Shown one piece after another: positions 41,179 through 48,369 of a stretch of 64,000 nucleotides of DNA; position 1 is the stretch's first letter; every line of letters starts with the position of its first letter. The notes under the pieces are model-generated. The model worked only from the letters and a program-made list of their open reading frames with translations. It searched no databases and was not told the origin of the DNA. The position numbers were made by a program, and so were the translations under genes. The stretch is from JAWLHU01 sp041690255 (GTDB lineage: Bacteria > Bacillota > Sulfobacillia > Symbiobacteriales > Symbiobacteriaceae), in assembly GCA_041690255.1 (NCBI GenBank), contig JAWLHU010000018.1, positions 1 to 64,000 on the forward strand, given 5' to 3'.

Positions 41179-41553
41179 TTAGTGCGAGCAGCCGCCGCTG
41201 CCGCAGGACTTGGGCGCACCGCCGCCGTCGCCCGTCTTGAACGACTGGCCGCAGCCGCAGCTGGAGACAGCGTTCGGGTTGTTGATCGCGAAGCCGCCGC
41301 CCATCAGGCTGTCGACATAGTCGATCGTGGAACCGTCGAGGTACTGGAGGCTGTTGGGGTCAACGACGACCTTCACGCCATCGGTCTCAGCCACGTTGTC
41401 ATCGGGACGAGGGTTGCGCTCCAGGGCCATACCATACTCGTAGCCAGAGCAACCACCAGCACGGACCATGACCCGCAGCGCCAGGTTCTCACCCTTCGCC
41501 TTGATGATCTCCTTCAAACGATTCGAAGCCTTATCGGTGAGCATAATGTTCAC
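41179..41553 (-). CDS. HesB/IscA-type iron-sulfur carrier with Cys tail
   Basis: A 124-residue A-type Fe-S assembly carrier. The three expected cysteines are in 'RAGGCSGYEYGM' and 'SSCGCGQSF'. After the usual end of the domain it has an extra tail with two more cysteines ('SCGSGGCSH'). Start is GTG at 41553 with AAAGGAGGGG upstream. A sigma-A-type promoter with a perfect palindrome between its -35 and -10 lies upstream. It diverges from nadA, which encodes an Fe-S enzyme and is thus a natural client. Confidence 0.93.
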   Translation of the reverse strand: MNIMLTDKASNRLKEIIKAKGENLALRVMVRAGGCSGYEYGMALERNPRPDDNVAETDGVKVVVDPNSLQYLDGSTIDYVDSLMGGGFAINNPNAVSSCGCGQSFKTGDGGGAPKSCGSGGCSH

Positions 41554-41586
41554 CGGAATCCCCTCCTTTCCGATCCGTCAAGTTCT

Positions 41587-41617
41587 ATTTTACCATAGTT
41601 GTCTATGGTAAAGTCAA
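41587..41617 (-). promoter_or_regulatory. IscA-gene promoter with palindromic operator in the spacer
   Basis: On the minus strand TTGACT (41612-41617) and an extended -10, TGG-TAAAAT (TAAAAT at 41587-41592), are 19 bp apart. A perfect 10-bp inverted repeat, TTTACCATAG-TTGT-CTATGGTAAA (41589-41612), fills the spacer and touches both elements, the classic layout for a repressor site. It is 75-100 bp upstream of the nadA -10 region. Confidence 0.75.
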
Positions 41618-41686
41618 TTAGCTCGGATGGGTATCCCTCTGAGCCAAAAGGATAAAGTTGCCCGACCTACTTCCGCTTATTTGGTT

Positions 41687-41692
41687 TATAAT
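41687..41692 (+). promoter_or_regulatory. nadA promoter -10 element
   Basis: A consensus TATAAT lies 41 bp before the nadA start. No strong -35 is seen at 17 bp, so activation or a weak -35 is likely. Confidence 0.5.
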
Positions 41693-41733
41693 AAGGAGTA
41701 ACGGGCACCGGTGGCAAAGACAGGAGGATTACC

Positions 41734-42858
41734 ATGGCGGACGAACTCGGGGTTGTAACCCCCGGAAACACCCAGATCCCTGATCTGTATTATATGCTTT
41801 CTGACGCTGAACTGGACCGCCGGATACGGGCTGCCAAAGAGAAGTTGGGGGACCAACTGGTTGTCCTGGGCCACCATTATCAGGGCGCCCGGGTGATCCA
41901 GTGGGCCGATTTTACCGGCGATTCCTTCAAGCTGGCGCAGCTCGCCCTGACCCGGGCCAACGCGAAGTATATCGTCTTCTGCGGGGTCCACTTCATGGCT
42001 GAGACTGCCGATGTGCTGGCCCCCGAAGGGACGCAGGTGATCCTGCCCGACCTGGGCGCCGGCTGCTCCATGGCCGACATGGCCAACGAGCGCCAGGTGG
42101 ATGACGCCTGGCTGACGATCCAGGAGAAGCTGCCGGGGGTGAAGGTGATCCCGATCACCTACATGAACTCGACGGCAGCCCTGAAGGCCTTCTGCGGCGA
42201 GCATGACGGGGCTGTCTGCACCTCGTCCAACGCCGAGGGCGTCCTCCGCTGGGCCTTCGAGCGGGGCGAGAAAGTCCTCTTCTTCCCCGACCAGCACCTG
42301 GGCCGGAACACCGGCTACATGAAGCTGGGGATCCCCCTGGAGGAGATGGTCGTCTACAACCCCCTCTTCGGCGACTTCGAGTGCACCGACGAAGAACTGG
42401 CGAAGGCGAAGATCATCCTGTGGAAGGGCTTCTGCTCGGTCCATCAGAAGTTCACCGTCGACCAGATCGATGAAGTCCGGGCGACCTATCCCGAGATGAA
42501 GGTGATCGTCCATCCGGAGTGCTCGCTCGATGTGGTCCTGAAAGCGGATTACGTCGGCTCGACCGAGTATATCATCAAGGTGATTGAGGAGGCCCCGGCC
42601 GGCACCCAGTGGGCGGTGGGCACCGAGATTAACCTGGTCCACCGGCTGGCGGAGACCCAGCAGGATAAGCTGGTGGTCTCCCTCTCCGGCCCGAACGTCT
42701 GCCCCTGCGCCACCATGTATCGGATCAGCCCGCAGCACCTCTGCTGGGCCCTGGAGTCCCTGGCGGAGGGCCAGACGGTCAATCAGGTGAAGGTCCACGC
42801 CGATGACCGCAAGTGGGCCCGGGTGGCCCTGGAGCGGATGCTGGCGATCTTCAAGTAG
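41734..42858 (+). CDS. nadA: Quinolinate synthase A
   Basis: A 374-residue [4Fe-4S] enzyme condensing iminoaspartate with dihydroxyacetone phosphate to quinolinate for NAD synthesis. 'VLGHHYQ' (44-50), C83 in 'FCGVHFMAETADVL', 'HPECSLDVV' and 'GPNVCPCATMYRI' match conserved substrate and cluster residues. Length fits the longer NadA class. AGGAGG lies 6 bases before the ATG. nadB and nadC are not in the window. The shared upstream region with the IscA-type gene suggests co-regulation with Fe-S supply. Confidence 0.95.
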   Translation: MADELGVVTPGNTQIPDLYYMLSDAELDRRIRAAKEKLGDQLVVLGHHYQGARVIQWADFTGDSFKLAQLALTRANAKYIVFCGVHFMAETADVLAPEGTQVILPDLGAGCSMADMANERQVDDAWLTIQEKLPGVKVIPITYMNSTAALKAFCGEHDGAVCTSSNAEGVLRWAFERGEKVLFFPDQHLGRNTGYMKLGIPLEEMVVYNPLFGDFECTDEELAKAKIILWKGFCSVHQKFTVDQIDEVRATYPEMKVIVHPECSLDVVLKADYVGSTEYIIKVIEEAPAGTQWAVGTEINLVHRLAETQQDKLVVSLSGPNVCPCATMYRISPQHLCWALESLAEGQTVNQVKVHADDRKWARVALERMLAIFK

Positions 42859-42870
42859 TGCCACGGCAGG

Positions 42871-42907
42871 AGCCCCCGGACCATCAGCAGTCCGGGGGCT
42901 CTTTCTG
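42871..42907 (+). terminator. Terminator of nadA
   Basis: A perfect 11-bp stem (42871-42881 with 42890-42900) followed by CTTTCT. Confidence 0.88.
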
Positions 42908-43975
42908 CTACCAGGCGTTCCGCCGTTCAGGGACCCGCCCGGCCTCTCGGATCAGATTCTCCATGGCCTCAGGCGGGAGGCTCTGGTCCGACTCCAGGTG
43001 GATCGGCCCCAGGTCATCGGCCCCGCCGCTCAGGGCGACCTGGGCCACCTTCACCCCCTGCGAGGCAAGGCTGGACTGGATATGCTGGATCCCCGGGGCG
43101 AGCAGCCGGGCCAGGGCGACCATGCGCAGGTACTCCTGGCTGGAGACGGGGCCGGGCGGAGCCTCGCCGGCGGCGGGCCTGCCCTCCGGCAGGGTGAAGA
43201 CGGCCATGGCGGCAAAGGCGGGCTTGTTCATGGCGCTGGTCCGCTCCTGGACGGCCCGGACCCGGTAGAGGTGGCCGACCCGCTCCCGGGCGCTCTCGCC
43301 CAGACCGAAGACGAAGGGGACGATCACCGGCAGTCCGGCATCCACCGAACGATGGACGATGTCGAACCACTCGTTCCACGGCCCGCGCAGCAGCGCCCGG
43401 TACTCGGGACCGCGGGTCTGCATCGTCTCGGCGCCGCCGGCGAAGAGAGCGCCCATGCCCGCATCTTTCAACTCGGCGATCAGATCCTTCGTCCGCTTCT
43501 GGTAGGCGACGTTGAAGACCATGATCTCGGTCGGGGAGTAGGCGAAGATCTGCAGGTCGGGGAACCGGCTCCGAATGGCCCGCAGCAGCCCCGGGTAGTA
43601 CTCCCACTCCAGGTCGATCCGGTGCCCGCCCTGCAGGAAGATCTGGGTCGCCCCGTTTGCCACCGCCTCTGCCACCTCATCCACCACCTGTTCGGCGGTC
43701 TTGGTGAAGGCCGCGGGGTCATCTTTGGTGACGGTGCCGGTGCAGAAGGGGCAGTTGGGCTGGCAGACGTTTGAGTAGATCACCGTCTGGCTGATTCCAT
43801 ACCCCACCTTCCCCTCGGGGTTCAGGTGCTGGGCGATCCGGTCGGCCACGGCTGCCATGGGGATGAGTTCGCCCTCTGCGCACAGGTGGATCGCCTCATC
43901 GGGGAAAGGCTTCTCGCCCTTCAGGATCTTGTTCAGGATCGACTCGGTATCGAAGACGTTGAGATCGAGGTTCAT
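42908..43975 (-). CDS. Radical SAM protein of the CofH/MqnC superfamily
   Basis: A 355-residue radical SAM enzyme. 'YSNVCQPNCPFCTGTV' has the Cx3Cx2C cluster motif, and 'GATQIFLQGGHRIDLEWEYY' with 'IFAYSPTEI' match the CofH/MqnC/MqnE group that makes deazaflavin or menaquinone precursors. It is not obviously any one of these: 'GGHRID' replaces the GGxxP seen in many members, and no other Mqn or Cof gene is nearby. The ATG at 43975 has GGAGGC upstream. It converges on nadA. Confidence 0.85.
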   Translation of the reverse strand: MNLDLNVFDTESILNKILKGEKPFPDEAIHLCAEGELIPMAAVADRIAQHLNPEGKVGYGISQTVIYSNVCQPNCPFCTGTVTKDDPAAFTKTAEQVVDEVAEAVANGATQIFLQGGHRIDLEWEYYPGLLRAIRSRFPDLQIFAYSPTEIMVFNVAYQKRTKDLIAELKDAGMGALFAGGAETMQTRGPEYRALLRGPWNEWFDIVHRSVDAGLPVIVPFVFGLGESARERVGHLYRVRAVQERTSAMNKPAFAAMAVFTLPEGRPAAGEAPPGPVSSQEYLRMVALARLLAPGIQHIQSSLASQGVKVAQVALSGGADDLGPIHLESDQSLPPEAMENLIREAGRVPERRNAW

Positions 43976-44042
43976 GCGGATGCCTCCAGCGGGGTCGTTA
44001 TTCTGGAACAATCATGTGGATGAAGTCAAAGGGGTTGGGTCT

Positions 44043-44450
44043 ATGCGCAACAGAGCACCGTCGGTCACGGTCTACTACGATGGATGGTGCCCGCTCTGTA
44101 GCGGGATTCAGGATCGCCTGCTCCGGATGGACTGGCTGGGGAAGCTCGCCTTCGCCTCCATGCGGGAGCGCGGGGTGGCCGAGTCACTCGGAGTGCCGGC
44201 AGGGCGCCTCGCGGAACGGATGCATGTCCGGGTTCACCGAACCGATGGGACCGGTCAGGTGGTCGATGGGATCCAAGCCGTGCTGGCGATCGCGGCCCGG
44301 ATCCCCCTGCTCTGGCCGCTCTGGCCGTTGATCTGGCTCTCCGCCGTGACCAGCTTGGGGGGCTGGCTCTACGATCTGATCGCCGCCCGCCGGACGATCA
44401 TTCCGGTCGGGGCCTGTGACGAGAACGGCTGCCCGATCCACCGGGACTAG
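44043..44450 (+). CDS. DCC-family thiol-disulfide oxidoreductase-like protein (DUF393)
   Basis: A 135-residue thioredoxin-like protein of the DUF393 group, recognised by 'VYYDGWCPLCSGIQ' near the N-terminus (DGxCxxC). A hydrophobic segment around 80-105 ('IPLLWPLWPLIWLSAVTSL') is usual in this family. AAAGGGG precedes the ATG at 44043. Its stop and that of the convergent MYG1-like gene share the bases CTAG. The redox partner is unknown. Confidence 0.85.
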   Translation: MRNRAPSVTVYYDGWCPLCSGIQDRLLRMDWLGKLAFASMRERGVAESLGVPAGRLAERMHVRVHRTDGTGQVVDGIQAVLAIAARIPLLWPLWPLIWLSAVTSLGGWLYDLIAARRTIIPVGACDENGCPIHRD

Positions 44451-45394
44451 CCGAGAAAGGCCTCCAGTTCCCGCATGATCTGCGGGCCGGTCAGGCCCGA
44501 GCCGCCCTCCTCACGAGGGGAGCCGCCAATGCCGGCCTGCCCGCCCCAGGTGTTCCCGCTGGGTTCGAGGCTGGAGAGCCGGGCGAAGAACGGTCGGAGG
44601 TCCAACTCCTCCGGGATCGCCACCCGGGCTGGGTTCGCCCCGATGGTAAACTTGCGGGCCGGTCGCTGCCACCCGGAGATCAGCGCCTCGGGCTCGTGGA
44701 GGACGACCAGCACCGCCTCCCTGCGGTAGAGGGCGTGCATGGCGCCAATGAACGAACTCTCCAGGTAGGCTACCCGCCCGATGCGGGTCCGGAACCAGCG
44801 GGCGCCGGCCGCCTCCCGCTCGGCCACGGCCTCCTCGCTCCGCTTCGCCTCGAGAAAGGGGTGGAACTCGTGGGGGAGCACCTGGTCGCTGAAGCGACCG
44901 TAGGGATCGAGCTCCGCCTGCTCCACCCAGTTCAGGAGCCGCTGGTAGTGGCGGGAGCGGACCTCGTCGCGCCCGTGGGTCAGGTTGATCCCTGCGCCGA
45001 GCCCCTGCAGGGTCTCCGCGAACGGATGTGGCTGCGGCTCCTTGAAGAAGAGGCCGCGATCGGCCCTGTCCACGTATTCATCCAGCGGTGACGCTTCCCG
45101 GCCCAGGGCCTGGAGGAGAATGATCGGGGTCGCCCCCAGGGTATGATCCTGGTGGTGGTCGAAGTTCCCCCGCCGCGGGTCGTGGTCGCGGCCAATGTCC
45201 CAGACCAGCACCCGCCGGTCCGAGAGCTCGCCGCCGCTCACCTGGGGCCGGTAGACGACCGGGAGGGGCTCGTCGATGCCCATCTGCTCGCGCATCTGCG
45301 TCGCCCGGAGCAGGAAGGTCTGGGCGTCCAGGTCCGTATTCGGATGGCTGATGCCCCGCCGGGCTCCAGCGAGAATCTCCAGCGTTTCGCTCAC
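44447..45394 (-). CDS. MYG1-like / DHH-type putative metal-dependent hydrolase
   Basis: A 315-residue protein with features of the MYG1 (UPF0160) group related to DHH phosphoesterases: 'ISHPNTDLDAQTFLLRA' near the start, 'VLVWDIGRDHDPRRGNFDHH' (FDHH being the signature), and 'ARWFRTRIGRVAYLESS'. Characterised relatives are 3'-5' exonucleases. The N-terminal motif reads HPNTDLDA rather than HxGxxHADE, so metal binding may differ. Start is GTG at 45394 with GGAAGAGGTGG upstream. It is adjacent to the convergent DCC gene. Confidence 0.72.
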   Translation of the reverse strand: MSETLEILAGARRGISHPNTDLDAQTFLLRATQMREQMGIDEPLPVVYRPQVSGGELSDRRVLVWDIGRDHDPRRGNFDHHQDHTLGATPIILLQALGREASPLDEYVDRADRGLFFKEPQPHPFAETLQGLGAGINLTHGRDEVRSRHYQRLLNWVEQAELDPYGRFSDQVLPHEFHPFLEAKRSEEAVAEREAAGARWFRTRIGRVAYLESSFIGAMHALYRREAVLVVLHEPEALISGWQRPARKFTIGANPARVAIPEELDLRPFFARLSSLEPSGNTWGGQAGIGGSPREEGGSGLTGPQIMRELEAFLG

Positions 45395-45529
45395 GAGTGG
45401 TACCACCTCTTCCTTCCAGATGATTCGAGCATCGTGGGTTTTTCCCCTACTGCCCCGGGCGACTCTTTCCTGCACGGCGGTGCGGGTGTATAGTTGTCCT
45501 ATCTGTTCTCTCAGTTGAAGGAGATGGCT

Positions 45530-46369
45530 ATGACTCCTGCCCTGTTGACACTCAGCATCTTCCTCATCGCGATCCTCGCCGGGCTTGTGGGCTCCGTGCT
45601 TGGGTTGGGCGGTGGGATCATCGTCGTACCCGCTCTGACACTCCTCTTCGGCTTCGAGATCCGGACAGCGGTGGCGGCGAGTGCCGTAGCCGTGATCGCC
45701 ACATCGACGGGGGCGGCGGTCGCCTATCTGCGGGATCACATTACCAACACCCGGATCGCCATGCTGCTGGAAGTCGGGACCACCCTGGGTGCACTCTCGG
45801 GCGCCCTGGTAGCCGGTCTCCTGCCCGCCCAGTACCTCTTCCTCCTCTTCGGCCTGCTCATGGCCTACTCCGCCTGGTCCATGTTCCGGGCCCGCAAGAC
45901 GGAACTGCCGGAAGGGGTCCAGCCCGACCGTCTCTCGCAACAGCTCCACCTGAGTGGCTCTTACTACGATCAGGCCCTGGAGCGCCAGGTCTCCTACGAG
46001 GCGACTGGAACCCTGCCGGGTCTGCTGCTCATGTACATCTCGGGCGCCCTGGCCGGCCTGCTGGGCATTGGCGGTGGCGCCTTTAAGGTGCTCGCCATGG
46101 ACCAGATCATGCGCCTGCCGATCAAGGTCTCCACGGCCACATCGAACTTCATGATCGGCGTCACGGCGGCGGCGGGCGCCACGGTCTATTTTGTCCGGGG
46201 CGATGTGGAACCTCTGGTCGCCGGACCGGTCGCCCTTGGCGTCCTGCTCGGCGCCATGGCCGGCGCCCGGCTGATGGTGAAGCTGAAGGGCTCCACACTC
46301 CGCAAGCTCTTCATTCCGGTCCTGGTCTACATCGCCCTTCAGATGGCCTGGAAGGGGGTGTCCCTCTAA
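45530..46369 (+). CDS. TauE/SafE-family sulfite/sulfonate exporter-like permease
   Basis: A 279-residue membrane protein with about eight helices in two repeats. The paired signatures are 'VGSVLGLGGGIIVVPALTLLFG' (given in part) in the first half and 'LAGLLGIGGGAFKVLAMD' in the second. Relatives export sulfite, sulfoacetate or other organosulfur anions. The ATG at 45530 is chosen because AAGGAG is 6 bases upstream. Its stop overlaps the start of the DUF1634 gene (TAATG), a common pairing for this family. Confidence 0.9.
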   Translation: MTPALLTLSIFLIAILAGLVGSVLGLGGGIIVVPALTLLFGFEIRTAVAASAVAVIATSTGAAVAYLRDHITNTRIAMLLEVGTTLGALSGALVAGLLPAQYLFLLFGLLMAYSAWSMFRARKTELPEGVQPDRLSQQLHLSGSYYDQALERQVSYEATGTLPGLLLMYISGALAGLLGIGGGAFKVLAMDQIMRLPIKVSTATSNFMIGVTAAAGATVYFVRGDVEPLVAGPVALGVLLGAMAGARLMVKLKGSTLRKLFIPVLVYIALQMAWKGVSL

Positions 46370-46689
46370 TGGATGTGACCAAGACCAGCTCACAGGATGA
46401 ACAGGTGCTGATGGTGGAGATCGTCGTCGCGAAGCTCCTGCGGATCGGTACAGCGATCGCAGCGGTCCAGATAGCGGCCGGCCTGGCGCTGCTCCTGCTG
46501 GGCATCGCGGAGCCTCTCGGCACGACGATCCTGACGACCGGCCTGATCACCCTGGTCTGCACCCCGCTCATGCGGGTGACCGCCGCTCTCTGGATCTACC
46601 TGAAGCTGGGCGACCGGACCTACGCGGTGATCTCGCTCTTTGTCCTCGCGGTCGTCTTCGCCGGTATGCTCCTGGGCCAGACCCACTGA
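46369..46689 (+). CDS. DUF1634 membrane protein, TauE partner
   Basis: A 106-residue protein with three predicted helices, matching DUF1634: 'KLLRIGTAIAAVQIAAGLAL' and 'TLVCTPLMRVTAALWIYLKL'. The family is usually encoded directly after TauE/SafE transporters and is presumed to be a subunit. The start overlaps the TauE stop by one base, so translation is coupled. The minisatellite starts at its stop codon. Confidence 0.85.
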   Translation: MDVTKTSSQDEQVLMVEIVVAKLLRIGTAIAAVQIAAGLALLLLGIAEPLGTTILTTGLITLVCTPLMRVTAALWIYLKLGDRTYAVISLFVLAVVFAGMLLGQTH

Positions 46690-47060
46690 GACCTGCCCCT
46701 CACCTGTCCTTGACCTGCCCTTGACCTGCCCTTGACCTGCCCGTGACCTGCCCTTGACCTGCCCTTGACCTGCCCCTCACCTGCCCGTGACCTGCCCTTG
46801 ACCTGCCCGTGACCTGCCCGTGACCTGCCCTTGACCTGCCCGTGACCTGCCCGTGACCTGCCCCTCACCTGCCCTTGACCTGCCCGTGACCTGCCCTTGA
46901 CCTGCCCGTGACCTGCCCGTGACCTGCCCGTGACCTGCCCGTGACCTGCCCCTCACCTGCCCTTGACCTGCCTGAGGCCTGCCCTTGGCCTGCCCTTGAC
47001 CTGCCCGTGACCTGCCTGAGGCCTGTCCTTGACCTGCCCCTGACCTGCCCGTGACCTGCC
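46688..47060. repeat. Minisatellite: about 34 copies of an 11-bp unit (TGACCTGCCCN)
   Basis: The unit TGACCTGCCC plus one variable base repeats with a strict 11-bp period and no indels. Variants are TTGACCTGCCC, GTGACCTGCCC, CTCACCTGCCC, and near the distal end TGAGGCCTGCC. The variants form blocks, as expected from unequal exchange or slippage. Because 11 is not a multiple of three, every minus-strand frame reads the same long Gly/Arg/Gln-rich peptide, but I see no evidence that it is translated. The array fills the gap between DUF1634 and the terminator at 47067. Confidence 0.95.
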
Positions 47061-47066
47061 AAACAA

Positions 47067-47091
47067 CCCCCTCCCGGCCACCGGGAGGGGG
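47067..47091. terminator. Terminator at the edge of the minisatellite
   Basis: CCCCCTCCCGG pairs with CCGGGAGGGGG around a 3-base loop. On the minus strand TTGTTT follows, so it ends transcription of the serine hydrolase and the CBS remnant. Confidence 0.85.
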
Positions 47092-47105
47092 TCTCGTATT
47101 GAACA

Positions 47106-47266
47106 CTACCCCCGCTCGTAGTTGGCCGCACCGAGCGTGGTCGGGTCCGCCTGCCCCTCGTTCGCGGGGTAGGCACGGAGGATATCGCTCCGGCTGACGA
47201 TCCCGAGGAGCTTCTCGGGCTCCCCGTCGATGACCGGCAGGCGGTCAAGCTCCGACCGTACCGATC
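47106..47266 (-). pseudogene. Remnant of a CBS-domain protein (C-terminal end only)
   Basis: One minus-strand frame reads 'ELDRLPVIDGEPEKLLGIVS' followed by RSDILRAY, the characteristic end of a CBS domain, then a natural-looking tail and a TAG stop at 47106-47108. Upstream, the frame runs into the end of the serine hydrolase gene with no start codon or ribosome site. Only about 50 codons remain. It is best read as a truncated gene whose front was lost by rearrangement. Confidence 0.8.
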
Positions 47267-48220
47267 TCAGTCCCTCTCCTGCTGATACCGGTAGACGATC
47301 CGTGTGATCTCCGCGATCGCCTCGATGGCCCTCTCCTCGCCGACGTCCAGACTGAATATCGAGATGATAAAGGGGTGCTCCGGCAGCATCACCAGGCCGA
47401 TGTCGTTCACGACACCATCCAGCGCGCCGATCTTGTGGGCTACCGGTACACCGGCGGGCAGCCCGCCCGCAATGCGATCCTGGAAGGCCGTATTGGACAG
47501 ATGGTCAAGCAGCGACCGGCGCAGCTCCGGGTTCGTGATCGCCGTCCCCGTATAGAGCGCCTCCATGTAAGCTGCCATCTCACGCGGGGTGGTCGCATTT
47601 CGGCCTGACTCCGTCACGGTCACCGTGCCACCCAGCGACCGCATGTAGGCCTGGACGTTCTCCCAACCGAACCGGCGGATCAGCATATTGGCGGCGATGT
47701 TATCGCTGTAGGTAATCGCAAGTTCGATCAGCCTTCCGACGGTCTCCGTGCTGCCGACCTGCACGGTCTCCTGGAGGATACCGGCCCCCTCTTCCCAGTC
47801 GCCTTCCTGGTAGACCAGTACTTCGCTCAGATCGGCACGTCCCCGCTCCACCAGGTCCAGGACGTACATGGCCATGGGGAGCTTGAAGGTGCTCGCGGCC
47901 GGGAAGACCATCTCGCCGTTGATCGCCAGGGACCAGCCGGACTCGATCTCCAGCAGATAGATCCCCCAGGTGCCGGGCAGGGCCTGCACATAGCGCTCGA
48001 GCCGCTCCCGCAGGAGGGCCCTGTCGGGCGGCGGTTCCAGATCGGCCACCTGATCAACGGCGGACAGCGAGGGCTGCTCCGCCGGTACCACAGCTTCATT
48101 CGCAGGCCCGGGATCGATGGACTGCTGTGCCGTGTGCGATATTCCGGCTTGTGCGGAGCAGCCGGCCAGCAGGGTACCAACCAGGGCCAGTATCACCACA
48201 TAACGATCAGCCCTGCTCAT
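47267..48220 (-). CDS. Class-A beta-lactamase-like serine hydrolase lipoprotein
   Basis: A 317-residue lipoprotein ('LVGTLLAGCSAQ'). The class A fold motifs are S110-TFK113, S172-DN174 and K263-IG. The omega-loop glutamate motif (ExxLN) that drives deacylation in true class A enzymes is not apparent: the stretch between SDN and 'TTPREMAAYM' is short and reads 'GGTVTVTESGRNA'. It may bind beta-lactams or act on peptidoglycan without hydrolysing drugs well. GAGGGAG lies before the ATG. It is followed directly by the CBS remnant. Confidence 0.85.
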   Translation of the reverse strand: MSRADRYVVILALVGTLLAGCSAQAGISHTAQQSIDPGPANEAVVPAEQPSLSAVDQVADLEPPPDRALLRERLERYVQALPGTWGIYLLEIESGWSLAINGEMVFPAASTFKLPMAMYVLDLVERGRADLSEVLVYQEGDWEEGAGILQETVQVGSTETVGRLIELAITYSDNIAANMLIRRFGWENVQAYMRSLGGTVTVTESGRNATTPREMAAYMEALYTGTAITNPELRRSLLDHLSNTAFQDRIAGGLPAGVPVAHKIGALDGVVNDIGLVMLPEHPFIISIFSLDVGEERAIEAIAEITRIVYRYQQERD

Positions 48221-48307
48221 CCGCTCTCCCTCACTTTACCGGAATCAGAATCCCCTCCCCATTCTACATGAAGGGAACCAATATGAAAATGTAATCACAC
48301 AAACACC

Positions 48308-48364
48308 GTCTCATTGAACGAGACGCGAAAGCGGTGCGCCCGGAGATGGTGCGCACCGCTTTCG
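48308..48364 (-). terminator. Tandem hairpin terminators of the glucan operon
   Basis: A perfect 14-bp stem (48326-48339 with 48351-48364) lies 6 bp past the GH15 stop; a second stem, CGTCTC with GAGACG (48308-48325), follows on the minus strand with GTGTTTG. Confidence 0.82.
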
Positions 48365-48369
48365 TTTGC

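Noticed and set aside
46620..47248. Long minus-strand open frames encoding a Gly/Arg/Gln repeat peptide
   Set aside because: They exist only because the 11-bp repeat has no stop on that strand; all frames give the same peptide, and no ribosome site or conserved end is present.
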